Assembly (NCBI GenBank): GCA_027563935.2
Contig: CM050448.1
Coordinates: 125,589,190 to 125,653,189, forward strand
Direction: 5' to 3'
DNA length: 64,000 bases
From: Costus lasius
Lineage: Eukaryota; Streptophyta; Magnoliopsida; Zingiberales; Costaceae
Shown here piece by piece: positions 24,488-39,100 of the stretch (within the stretch, counting starts at the first letter, position 1; the number at the start of each line of letters is the position of its first letter). The notes beneath the pieces are model-generated. The model was not told the origin of the DNA and did no database searches. It worked only from the letters and a program-made list of their open reading frames with translations. The translations under genes and the position numbers were made by a program.

Positions 24488-26847
24488 CTAAGGCCACGAG
24501 AATGGAAGAGTCTGGCATGCTGAATCAGAACCTTCATGATCAACATGAAACATGCTGTGGCAATTGATCTCTGTATCAGTAGCATGATCAGAAACCAAAG
24601 CAGTCCCCACATTTGGTTCTTCCATCCGTCCAGCACAAGAAAATCCAGTCGGGGTTACGTTGTTCGTTGCCTGTGGAAGAGAATACTGCATGAGACCACC
24701 ATACTGCAAACTTGAAATGAGCGGCTGTGCCACAGGGATCTGATCAGATGGTGACACAATATGGCTTAAGTTGATATCAGAAGTCTGAATCGGTGATGAC
24801 AGAAGAGAGAGAGCACAATCAGAGTCGAAAACTTGAGTTAGCCTGTCATTGAATATCTTGCTGCTGCCGCTGCTTCTCAGAGGAGCAGTAGTCCTAAGAT
24901 TCATCTGATCTGCAGAATTTTGTGTAGATTTGCTACCCATGCCAGTCTCACCATCCTGAAAAAAAGTTATTTGCTTTCTTTCATTGCTAAAGACGCAAGA
25001 GGGACTTGGAAAATGTTGCTGATTGATGAATTGTGGAGGACTATATAGGGCAGTGTCTTCAGTTTTGACAATTCTAGTCCAGTTGGACTCTGGTGCAGCA
25101 TTGAGAAATATCTGAGGGTATGTAGAGAAACCTGTCGCTAGACATCAGAAAGAAGGGATTAGGACCATCCACACTTGGCGACAAATAAAGAGAGACTTTC
25201 AGAATAGCATTTTCTCACATTATGAAGGTCTACAAATGCATCTGCCAAACACATTAATGAGCAATAGATTAAGCATATTGACGAATACTTGAATTAATAA
25301 AGATGAAATAATACAGCTTGGACTCATTTAAGATCCAAAGAATAAGTTAAAGACGAGTTTCATGAATAGAAAGTAAAATTAGCTAATTGCTAAATTGCCA
25401 ATGATTGCTCAACTGTTCTACAAACAAGCAGCGCAACGAATCAGCCTGATGCTAGACTAGTGATATCTCCAGATAAAGGACTATTAATTAAGGAGGGGAA
25501 GAGGTTGATAACTGGATACATGCATGGAAAAATGTGTAGTATTCGCACAGTAAGGAACTAAGAAGAATCATGTCATATACGTTGCTAAATGCTTAAGTAT
25601 TTGCACCCTTGTCAAGCAATAGCAAGATATAACTTTAAGGAAAGAGCAAAAACCTTGGAGATCTGGAAATAAGCTCCCAGCATTACCAGAACCAGGCTGG
25701 GGTTTCCTTCGCCGCCTATTATGCCCATCAAGACGTTTCCTACAGCTTCTTTTTACCTCGTCAAATTCTTCTAGCAAGTGAAATCTGTAGTTATGAGAGA
25801 AGAACACTGAGTTTCTTCTGGAGAGATCCAAGAGATATATCAAGAAGCACAGGTGTTCATCAAAGAAATAAGTGTGCACCAAAACTTTTAGAATATCCAA
25901 CAAGTAAAGACCTCAGTCCAACTTGATTTAATCAGAATAACAGAAAAAAAACAAATTGTAAAATTAGGACGTAGAGCATAAAAAGGTACGCAAGATGAAT
26001 TGAAGTGAAATGTTGCAAAACAACAGACAGCAAGAGCACTTTCAATCCAGAGAAGCATATAATCTTTAACGATCATTTTATGCTTGAAAATTCATAAAGA
26101 GGTCTGTGCGTATCAACGATAGTGTTTTATGAAGAACAAACACAGACACAGTGAATCTACCACGCATCAGGAAGACTACTTTTACTCGTTATAGTAGATG
26201 TCCCTGGAATGATATATACAATGTTACTTTATTTAAAAAACAAAAAATGGGTATTTCAAAAAACAATCAAAAAATTGAGAGAATTTTTATGTACTGTCGA
26301 TCATTCCCATGTTGTGCAATTTTTGGAAAGATTTAAAATTGTTTGTCAAAAGAAGATAAACATATGTGGCACTTGGATGGTATGTGATCATTGTTACTTA
26401 ATGATGGTGTCAATGAAATTGTAAGTAAGCAGAGGGATATATGAAATTGCATCCAAAAGAAATAGGGTTTTGATGTAGGACAATGGACTCAGGCAGGAAG
26501 GGCTAGGTAGTTATATCCTCTTATGTGAGTGTTGTGGAATTCCTAGATCAATATGTTGAAAACATGTGAGCATGTGGTCAACGAACAATATATTTTATAT
26601 TTTCTGAAATTCATTTTGATTGATTGTAGATGAAAACACGAAGATAAAATAAGGAATTTAAGGAATACTTAATAAGATGAGTGATCTATATATATATATA
26701 TATATATATATGGTGCCAAAGCTAATTTAAACCTAGCCTCTAATACCTTTAATATCGTCACCCCTCTTCCTTTTTCTCTTTTTCCTCTTTTTTCTTCTAC
26801 CCCTGCACTTACACCAGAATTTAAGGAATACTTAATAAGATGAGTGA

Positions 26848-26886
<39 letters not shown>

Positions 26887-29800
26887 TACCAAAGCTAATT
26901 TAAACCTAGCCTCTAATACCTTTAATATCGTCACCCCTCTTCCTTTTTCTCTTTTTCCTCTTTTTTCTTCTACCCCTGTACTTATACCACTTACACCACA
27001 GCATTGTCAGCACTCCCTTTACTTGAAGATCGACACTATCACAATGCCAAGCCACAAAACTAGGCCACCACTCAGGGCATCATCATCTCTCTAAGGAACA
27101 TGTTCAACCCGTCCCATAGTGGATTGCTGCTACACTCTTCTAAAATTGGGCATGTAACATTTTTTAAACTCTAACTATAGGACTTCTATTCTCAAGGATG
27201 AACCTCTCTAATCAAATCCTCAATGTGAAGCTAACTTAACCTATTAGCTCGTTACGAGGTTTGATGGGAAAAATTAATTATTTAAGCACGAGCACTCTAA
27301 TGCTTTCGCAGTTCTAAAAGGAAGCTTCGTCACGTCACTTCCTACCTCATCTGGCCATCCTAGCTTTCTACTTCAAGATGACAGAATATAGAACCATCAC
27401 TACTTCATTAACTATATGAAACCTCATATATAGTGATTAGTGAACATCATGCTTCTCTCTATCACCAAAAGGTTTGGGATGCTCTTCGGTCCTCAGAGCA
27501 AAATATTGTGACGGTACATTCTTTTTTATGAAGAATTATTTCATAGTAAGCAACATACCAAACCTTTGTAGGTTTACTTCTCTTCTTTTGGGCAAGGTGA
27601 GATCAGTTGCAAATCCATCATTCCTCACTACAATCTTATTGATTTAAAGCTAGAAGTGCCTTATAACAATGTTTGTTTCTGAACTACGTGATTTTTATGA
27701 CTCAGCTATTTCTAAGTAGGTACCACTGCTTTTGATCTTGAGAGTTCCTTTAATAGGCTTCTTAAGATCAAGGTTTCTAAGATCCCTTCATTAGTGATTC
27801 CATTATTACCATTGTCAAGGTTAATGCTCTATCTCTACTAGAGGCTTTGGCTCTAAAGGGGTCATTCTGGTTGTGGACAGGGATAAGGTTGTTATATGAG
27901 TTCATTGTGCAAGGTCTTTTATTACTTCACCTGGTATTCCGCTATAAGTTGTGTTATGTATTTTTAGTTTTCTTGTGAATCTTTTATCTCTCAGTTCTTC
28001 TCTAGATTGTTTCACGATCAATAATATTGTTTTCTACTCAATGACAAGTTTGTCAAAAATGTGTTCCAGGTCCTATGGCCCCAATCTATTCAGAAATGAA
28101 TATAGTATATCAGATGTGTAGGAGTGGTAGGAACATCGATTCGATCTTAGGATCATATAGGATTTTATCATCCCACTTCCTGTAGTCAATTCTAAGGGCC
28201 TGTTTGGCCCCACTACTAATAGTTTTATAACTATGCTAAGCAGTGCTGTATTGTACTGTGTTGCACTATTAAAATTTATAAGATATTTGGTTAATAACTT
28301 TTTAACTATTGTCAAAATTTAAAATAATAATATATTTTATTTTAAATAATTTAAAATAATAATATATTTTATTTTAAATAATTTAAAATAATAATATATT
28401 TTATTTTCCCTTAGTGTTAAAATTTTAAATTATTTAAAATAATAATACCTAAAATTTTAAATAAAATTATATAAATTACTTTTTTGGAGAAGCAGAAGCT
28501 GTAAAAGTATAAAATTGTAGCTTTTTCAACTTTTGCTTTTTTACTGCTTATTTCTGCTTCTACTTTCATTACCAAATAGTTTTCTAACTGTTTTCTATTT
28601 AAAAGCTGCTTAAAATCAGCTTCGAAGTGGGGCCAAACAGGCCTTAAATTAAAATAGGTAAAATGAGTTCAAATTTGATAACTATTATACCAAAAATCTA
28701 TAGTCTATTATGTCAAGTCCTAAATTGTTATATGATGTAATTTCTATCTTTATTTGTCATCATTTGCTCTTCATGGTCTTTGATGAATATTTGTAAATTT
28801 AAACTATATCATCTTCAACTATTCGTCAACTTGCACTATTTATTAGTATCAACTTTATAATTTTTGTCATCTTTATTTACTATCTTTATTGTTATTTTTA
28901 TTGTTTTTATTATCATGATTATGTACCTTTATCTTTATACTTTGTCTTCTCATCTTCTTTTATTGTCTTTGTTGTTTATAGTTTATTATGCATTTTTATT
29001 GTAATTATCTTCTCTAAACTTATCTCCATTATCACCTCACAAATATTCAATTTTACAATTCCACACAACATAATAAATACATCTGAACAATATCATAATT
29101 TGTTATATATGTATAATTTACCATTGATAGTTGATACTAGATAGATATTTATTAATTTTCTGTTACTTATTACTTATTAGTATTTATCTTACTCTTTAAG
29201 TCTAATTAGATAAATATATTTTTAGAAAATATACATTTTAGGTGATTTTGTAGGATCTAACGATCGGATTATACAAAGTCTCCATCATTCTTAAGTAAAA
29301 TCTCGATCCTAACTCTGCTCAATTATATTTTTTTTTAAAAAAATTGCTAACAAAAGTTGATAGCGAGGGTGTTAGACTAATGACATATTTCCTATCAAAT
29401 TGGGCCACTCCTACTTTTTTTCATATTACTCCCACTTCAACATATTAATGAATTATCATATTGGTCATCCTACGCCTACTTATTAGATAGACTAGTGTCA
29501 TAGTTTTACTTGTAATACTTATTAGACAGGTGATTGTACACTTTGACATTTGGGGTTCAAGTCATGTTATCACTAGACTCGGATTCATCAATTTGTATGA
29601 TAAATTATAGTTTAAAAAATAGAGCTAATGTCCTTTATACTTCAAATATTTTCTATAATGAAATAAATAATTGGTTTGATTCATAATTTTAAATACCGGT
29701 TTATACTAGTTGGTATCGGTGTATATTGACACATAATACCAATGGCACTATATGGCCTGCCTACTATAAACCTACTATAAACCAACTTTATCACTTGATA

Positions 29801-32800
29801 TGGACAAGTTTTTTCAACTTATGGTTTGACCTATATGTTTAAATCCTAGACACTAATAATGCTAAAGCTACATATGATCATCCATTTCCTAAATTTTTTC
29901 AATAACATTCTATTATTCAACAATCTATATAAGGTTTAAAATATCAATCCGTATTGGTGTATCAGTCTAGTCTGAGATCATTATGTACGTGGTGTATCAA
30001 CATGAAATGATACTAATACCGGATGTAACACTACATGTACCAATATGTACCGCTTGTACCAAGTGGTACGAAATGGTTTTTAAAACCATGAAACCATATG
30101 CCTTTACCCCTCTTAGCAAAATAAGGTAGTTTAGAATAGGCATCTCGTTGATGTGATACATGCATTTCATATGCATGCTTCTAAATTTTATTTGAGTTGG
30201 AGTCCTTGCAACCATATACCTCATTGCATGCCAAGCACCACTTTAAAGTGTTTGAGTTCCAATTACACCTAGTATATCATCAATCGCTTTGGCACCATAT
30301 GTGTTTAAATTCTTTTACTCTGTTCATGCTCTTGGACTTAGACATTACAAGGTTAGTCCTTAGCCAATAAGATATATTTTCTTTAGATACTCAAAATATT
30401 TAAGAGCATGATTGTTATTATGCTCATATAAGTCACCAATACCATGTTTATATTGATGTCACTTTCTTTGAGTTACACTTTTACAATTTTACTATTCCTC
30501 ACTATTGGGACTTAACTTAGTATTCCTCTCTATTGGGACTTCACCTATCTCTATCGCCGAGAGTACTACTTCTAATGTCATGTTACCACCATTAGTTTCA
30601 TCACTTCAATCTCCCTTAGGGTATCTCCAACTCTTTAGGTCTACAATATACATTCGCATCTATCATCAACTCACTCATCGGCAATGTTGACATAATTTGT
30701 AGTTTCCCCATATCACATCTAATTTGGATTTACAGTAACGTTTAAATGCAAGAATTATGGCCCAAATTAGTGGCTATATTTCTTTAATGGTAAATTTAAT
30801 GGTTTGATATTTACCTTCCTTCTCGGTACAAATTCTATCCTTAATAGTGGAATCAAAATCAAATCGCATCAATAATCAATTAATGGAAACTTGATGGACG
30901 TTTCATATAAGGAAAATAGATATGGTAATTTGGTCCTCTCTCTATCTCAATATATACATGAAAGGGGTCTCTTCCATCGAGACGTGTATTGAAACGGAGA
31001 TCAAGTGAGAGAAACCAAGTTCCTCAACCTTTGGTATTTTTTCTCATCGTTCATGATGTCTTCCGTATCAGGTACATATTTATATTATTGTTTTATTGTG
31101 ACGATTATTTATTCGAAGATCCAAACTTTTATGATGTCAATTCATGATAGTTATCTTTATGATGTCGAAATTAAGAACTAACATTAAAATCCTAGTCTAA
31201 ATTGGTGTACCGATCATATATACATATGCGTACATATGTACGTACATATATACATATGCGTACATATGTATACATATATACATATGCGTACATATGTATG
31301 TACATATGCGTACATATGAACATATATATATACATATGCGTACATATGTATACATATATATATATGCGTACATATGTATGTACATATGCGTACATATGAA
31401 CATATATATATATATATATATAATTGATACCAACCATGATACAAACCAATTGGATTGTCCGTTACAAACTAGTTTTTTAAACTATAGATTTACCTATTGC
31501 TCTTTGTAAAAGTAAGTGATTCAGTGCTAATCATTCTATTTCTGAATATATTACATATGACCATTTATCCTTTACTTTTCATTATATTTCTATTTTGAAA
31601 GACACAAAAGAAGATATGCATAGTTCTCAATGGAGAAGGGCTATACCTTGAGACTTGGGAGCTTATGCTTTTCCCAAAAGAGTGAGAATTGTTGAACGTA
31701 GAATTTTTGTTGTGAAACATAACCCTAATGGAATGATAGAACATTCCAAATAGGTTATTGTTAAAGGTTTTACTTAGACTCATGAAATTGACTACTTTGA
31801 CTATTTTCAGACATTAATATTAGTTGATGGGATTTATTCTATCATAGCATTAGTTTATCTTGGTACTAATCAAAGTTGGAAAGTATTCCATATAGATATT
31901 AAAAATGTCTTTTGTATTGTGATCTCAATGAGGAGGTCTATATGGTGCTAAATTCTGTGTATATTGCTTAAAAGGAGAATAAAGTATGCAAACTTAATAT
32001 GGCAGATTATGAATTGAAACAAAGCCAAAGAGTCATCTTTTTCTCAAGTGATTGCTACTGTTGGTATTTGGCACAAAAGACATATTACTCTGTTTTCATT
32101 CAACAAAATCTAATTGATATTGTACTTGTTATGCATGCTGATAATATTATGCTATACATGGGGCATCCTTATCGTAAAGAAGCACTTGGAATATAAGTTT
32201 GTGCACAAGGGATTAGTTAGTCACATTACTAGGAAATGAAATTGACTATAAATTGTGGACTATTCCTCTCTCAAAGGACACTGTGATTAATCTCCTCAAG
32301 GATAATGACCTTCTAGTGTGTAAACCTTTGACATCATTACTTTTCCTAGTTACAAGTTATGTATTAGCAATGACAAAAAAAATGTTAATCCAGATAATAT
32401 TGCATATTTGTGAAACTTATTTATTTCACTATTACTGATCTGCTATCTCTTATGTCATTAGTTTTGTGAGTCTGTACATGTAAAGTCACAAACAAAGTTA
32501 CCTAGGAAGTAGTTTTTAGAATTCTTCACTACAGGAATTGGAGTCTTTTATGAAGGAAATGGACATATCCGAATTATATTGATGTTAATTATGCTAATAA
32601 TATTGAAGATTAGAGATTCACCTCTCCTTATTGTACTTATGTTAGAGGAAATTTTGTTATTTAGAAAAGCAAAAAAGCAAAATGTTATTGCCAAATCTAA
32701 TGTCCTGACTAAGTGTAAAGCAATGATGCATACTACTTGTGAGAAGATATGGCTATAATCTTTTGTAAAGATTTAGGTTTACTCACGAGGAGTCTACAAC

Positions 32801-34415
32801 CATGAGGTGTAATAAATCAAGTGGCTATCTACATAACAAGCAACCCAGTATTTCTTGTACAAAATAAGTATATTGAAGTAGGCTATCATTTGATAAGAAA
32901 TGTTTAAATGTCCGAGAGAATATCCACTCTTTTCATTACTTTAGAAACACAACTAGCAAATATCTTGACCAAACCTCTTGTTGTAGATAGGTTTTCTACT
33001 CTTAATAACAAGCAAGCAATGATTAATATATATGCGTCAACTTGAAAGAGTATTACAACTTAGTGTTGAATGGCTTATCATTAGATACAAATTCCCACGT
33101 CAAGTATTAGGTCACATCTCTCTTATGTATTGGTTTTTTTAGACCTCCTAGTCCATTCAACTCTTTCATTTCAGTATTTCCCCTGGGAAACACAAATTTA
33201 TAAAATGAAAGAGCCTGATGTTGGACATTTTAATCGTTTTGAAAATTTGGGAGGGCACCAAAGTAATTGCAAAGAAATGCAAAGTTGATATTGGGTTCAA
33301 GGTATTTGTTCTCGTTAGAATTAGGCTTTTAGATATCAGTACCGGACAAGGGACAATCATATTTCAAATTTCTTGAGACAATGAAGATTTTCAAATTTTC
33401 CAATATTGTCCAAAACAAATATTTTTAATTAAAAATATATTAAATATATAACCAATCATATATTTAAATTTCATTTAGCTATAACTAGTTAGATATTTTG
33501 TTAATTATTATCTACAAACTTTATCTTCTTGAATACAATGCTTCATACTTTCGGATCTCCTTTCACATTATTGGAATGCAAGGTAAGTAATTAGGATCCA
33601 CTTAATTTTATGCTTATTAAGTATAGATTTTTCACTACGTCTAAATTAATGTGAGTATGATCTCTCCTTAAAGCCAATTTAATATATAGGCGTACATAAC
33701 AATGTGCAATATGCATAATTTAGAGTAATATATATAGTTTAATTTAATATCTTTTCCAATTCATATGCACTAATATGGTATAAGGGCAAGGTAGGATTTC
33801 CCCACCTATTGTCATTTGATCTCTAGAAAGAATGCAAGATCATTGAGGATTCCCTTAAACTATGGAATCAAAAATTGGTCAAACTATGGAATCAAAAATT
33901 GGTCCATGCTACCTAGCTGAGGAATATTCATCCATACATACATGCATGCATGTATGTATGTCATGCATGTATGTATAAATACAATGCTTCATACTTTTGG
34001 ATCTCCTTTCACATTATTGGAAAGCAAGGTAAGTAATTAGGATCCACTTAATTTTATGCTTATTAAGTATATATTTTTTACTATGTCTAAATTAATGTGA
34101 GTATGATCTCTCTTTAAAGCCAATTCAATATATAGGCGTACTTAACAATGTGCAATATACATAATTTAGAGTAATATATATAGTTTAATTTAATATTTTT
34201 TCCAATTCATATGCACGAATACGGTATATGAGCAAGGTAGGGTTTCCCCACCTATTGTCATCTAAAAAATCAAGAATCATAGAGGATTACCTTACACTAT
34301 GGAATCAAAATTGGTTTCCATGCTACCTAGCTGAGCATATACATCCATAGCTACATATATACACATAATACACATATGCATATATATATACATATATATA
34401 TACACACACATATAT

Positions 34416-34450
<35 letters not shown>

Positions 34451-34890
34451 CATATTTTTTATCCATACTACTTAGCATGGACAATACATACACAAGCCTA
34501 ATTATATACATATGTACATGTACTTGCATTCGTGCGCACATGCACATCATATGTATATATGTATAAATACAATGTTTCATACTTTTGGATCTCCTTTCAT
34601 ATTATTGGAAAGCAAGGTAAGTAATTAGGATCCACTTAATTTTATGCTTATGTATAGATTTTTTACTATGTCTAAATTAATGGGAGTATGATCTCTCCTT
34701 AAAGCCAATTCAATTTATAGTTTTGTTAAGTATTGCAATGTGCAATATACATAATTTAGAGTAATATATATAGTTTAATTTAACATCTTTTCCAATTCAT
34801 ATACACTAATATGGTATAAGCGCAAGGTAGGGTTTCCCTACCTATTGTCATATGTGTATGTATATGTATATATGTATATATATATGTATA

Positions 34891-34961
<71 letters not shown>

Positions 34962-35165
34962 AGGTTTGAAAAACTAGTCCTGATGTACTCGGACCGGTAT
35001 GCTATAGTCGGATCGATATGCTATAGTGAATTTGACTATGCCAACACATTGCTATAGTAAAACCAGACCCATTTCTGGCCGATACAAACTAAAAATTTCA
35101 GTTAGTTCAGATCAAAATTTCATGTATATATATGCATTCACATAGATACATACATACATACATTT

Positions 35166-35201
<36 letters not shown>

Positions 35202-35686
35202 ATATATATATATATATATATATATATGACACATACCCACATGTATGTAATACATGTATCTATGTGTATGTATACACACATACATATCTATATTTATGTA
35301 TATATATAGATATGTATATGTATCTATGTATATATACATATATGTATATATCAAAGTTTGAAGTTCTGGTTTGACCGGATGTACTGATCGCTAGTCGGAC
35401 CGGTACATACCGATCGTACTGAATGAGATTTCAGTGGTACTGGCAAAGCAACGAGTAGAGCCAGCCTTCCTCTCCTTCTACTACTATTGCTTGATCCGCT
35501 GCTGCATTGGTCCAATCCGGATTGCCGCCCGCCTTACTCTCCTTCCTCTTCTCTTTCTTCTTCTATGCTGCTGCCCAAACCTGCCCATTCCACTGCTCCG
35601 TTTTCGTGGTCTGGTCTAAACCTTCAGGACCGGTCCGAATTAGAAAAATCGGTCAGTTCGGATTGGTTCCTTAAACCTTGGCATAC

Positions 35687-35734
<48 letters not shown>

Positions 35735-36139
35735 CTATATATATGTATATGTAGATACATACATATGTAATCCATTGTGGTTATTATTAATTGTATCGCT
35801 TTGACTAGGTGTAAATTGAAGTATGTGTATTATCTCTCCATAAAGCCAATAAATAGGCTTATTAAGTGTTGCAACATGCAATATGTATATGTATGTATAC
35901 ATATGTATATATAACTAAAACATACTAGTGTGATAGTGGAGTGATACTCTACTACAGACTAATATTTAAAATCTTACCCTAAACCATAGATGCAACAATC
36001 AAGCAACTTTGGGCAATCTATATTACAGTGAATACTCAAAGTCCTACAATCACCAACATCTAGATGCATCATCGAGCAAGACACAAAATACATGTCATTT
36101 TTGCCATGTTAGGCAACCAACAACATTTAAAAAGGAATA

Positions 36140-36179
<40 letters not shown>

Positions 36180-39100
36180 GAAATATAGTCTTCTATCTCG
36201 TATTCATCGCCATCTTCTATGGCAATTAACATTCTAGTATATCTCTTCTGTCAAGTTAACATTATTGTTTACACACATATACATACACAGACAAGATTAT
36301 CAAAACAGTGCTCTGGGTCTTAGGATCTTCTGATCCTAGCAAACTGTTCTGGAATAAATATAAGATATGAAATGTGATAGGATCCTATGATCTGCATCTT
36401 AGGATCAGGTAGAATCTTACAATCCTACTCGAACCTAAGTTAATAGATAGAATGAGTTTATAATTTATATTTGATTACTATTATACCAAAAATCAATAAT
36501 CTATTATGCCAAAAGCCTTAAATTGAAATATGATGTAAATTTTTATTTTTAATTATCTTCATTTGCTATTAGCTCTTTTTTTGACGAGTATTTATCAACT
36601 TAAGCTCGTTGTCCTCTACAACTATATTTGTCTATTTTAAATATTTATCATAATCAACTTTGTAACCTTTGTTATCTTTATTTAGTGATTTTATTGTCAT
36701 TTTCATCATTTCACTAGTCTTTTAGTTTTATTGTATTCCTTTATTGTATCTATCTTCTATTAACTCTCCATCATCATCACCTCATAAATATTCAATTTTA
36801 TAATTTTACACTACAATTAATTGATCTAAATAATAGTATAAAATGTTGGATATATATATTTTTACCTTAATACATGATACTAGATAGATACATATTAATT
36901 TTTTATTATTCATTAATTATTAGAATATTTATCTTACTCTTAAGTCAAATTAGATGAATAATTATTATTCATTACATACTTATGACATATAGGACACACA
37001 CCCACGTGAAAGCAAAGATTGTAAAACCGGTTCGGTGCTCGGCGGACTAGTCAGGTACCAGTATGGTACCAGCGAATCGGGCAATAGTGGAAGCTTCGAA
37101 CGAAACTTCAATTGCCAACGGAAGCTTCTGTTGCCGCCACGCCGCCGTCCGCCACTTTCCGTGCTCTGACCCATGCTTCGGTGCTAGTGCCTGGTGCCTC
37201 GTCGGACAGATACCAACCGGAGTAACCGACCGGTACAGGACTGGTTTTATGATCATTGCATAAAAGTATATATGAATCTATGTGTATGTGTATGTGTGTA
37301 TTTACATACATAGGTAATTTAGTCTCTCTTCTTATTACCATGCTCGAATACATTCATAAACAATATAGTATTGAGGCATCTTATACTAGTGATTGTGTTA
37401 ATCAATTCAAATTCAAATACATACATGCATGTGAGTTTTAGAAAAGTTGGAAAGATGCATCCTTTATTTTTTTGGACTATCTCCATTTTAAACAGAGATG
37501 TCATTAATCCCATTTCAACCTAAGGACAGGCATCTCATGGTAATAGTAAATACAATATACCAGGGCATATATTTAATAGTTTTTGTAATCGAAGAAACAT
37601 ATGTAGTTATATAAATCTGAAATGGTGAAATGCTGCAAATTCAATAAGAAAACAAAAGAATAATGATAATTTCTATAAGATGTGAAGCTACAGTTCTGAT
37701 GGCTATCACTATCATGCACCAAACATGAACATTAGTATAATGAGTTAAACATGTTCTTTAACTGGCCACTTTTAGAATGCTACTTACCTCCCCTGGATCC
37801 TTACTTTTTTTTTTGTTTTACTGTAGTTAATAAAATTCTAGATAAAGTACTTGTACTTGATCTAAGACAATCATTGTAGCTAGTCCATCCAACTTAGTTT
37901 TCCAGTTCAAGGTCGTAGCATAATTCCAATCAGAGTAAACAAATTATTTCAAGTAACAAAACTAATCTGAAATTACCCTGATTACATTCACATGATCAAA
38001 TAACAATATTTGCATAGATATGGTTCAAATGTAGTTGAAACTTGAAAGTTTATGGTAAACTAGTTCCGTGACATACAGAGCAATAGAAAAAATTGCAAGA
38101 GTTATTTACTGAATCTTTAGATGTCTTTACTGCCATTTGAAGAAGTAAATACATTACAAGTTTTAGCTTACTGCTGCTGGGTGACAGAAGTCCTGAATTC
38201 AACAGTTAGGCTCATCATATTTGGAAAGGGAAAGAACACCTTATATGTCTAACATTAACATAGTTTGTTTTCCTTCAAAAAATTGTTTTTTTTTCGTGTT
38301 TATAGTTTACATACTGTTTTCTATATTTTTTATTTTTTTATAACCTTTTCTTAAGTAAAAAAGAAATGTAAACTTACATGGATCATGGATGTATGAATAT
38401 GTAAAAGTCAGTTGAAAATTGAGGGTAATTTTATATTTTGTTTTCAGGGTGAAATCTTAAGAGAAGAAATGGATTCCTAGTTTCGTGATTTACATGGCAA
38501 TGGATGAAAATTTATATCTTTTACATATGACGTATTCTTTTTTTTCCATGCAGACTTTTCTTATTTTTTTTTCAAGTTTTTCATGCTCTCTTTATATTAT
38601 GTTCTTGAATTTCCACCTTTTACATAAATAAAAAAACATAAGACAATGATCAGAGCAAGCATCTTCAGTTCTTCACATTTTCTATACATAATTAGACAAC
38701 TGTCACATATAATATATCAAAGAGTAGAATGACACAATCTTATACAAAACAACTACGAAGCCAGTATAATGTTTCACAGTCATGACAACTGAAAGGAGAA
38801 AGGTCACATCCCTAAAACTGAAGGGGCACTTTGGCAAGGGGAATAACCGCTCATATGCAAATTCACAGTCCATACTAAGTGTTACAAGTGAAAGGAGGGT
38901 TCTCGTTGAATCTAGGCTAGGCATGCTGCTCCTAAATAACTTATGTAAATATGTCGAATATAGCTTTATCACATCTATGGGCTTAAGAGAGTTGAGTAGC
39001 ACCACAATTTGCATGTTCGGCTTTTGGACGGTGGAGCTTTTGTCCTCTCGATTATTCACAATTTGAAACCAAAAGGTCGTAATGCAATACATATAGTAAA

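Noticed and set aside
31192..31509. Frames rich in Tyr, Ile, Met and His on both strands
   Set aside because: Translation of a simple repeat; not genes.
38703..39092. 129-codon minus frame overlapping a 94-codon plus frame
   Set aside because: No family match or splice context; it sits inside the SPL intron. Could be a non-coding transcript, but nothing shows it.
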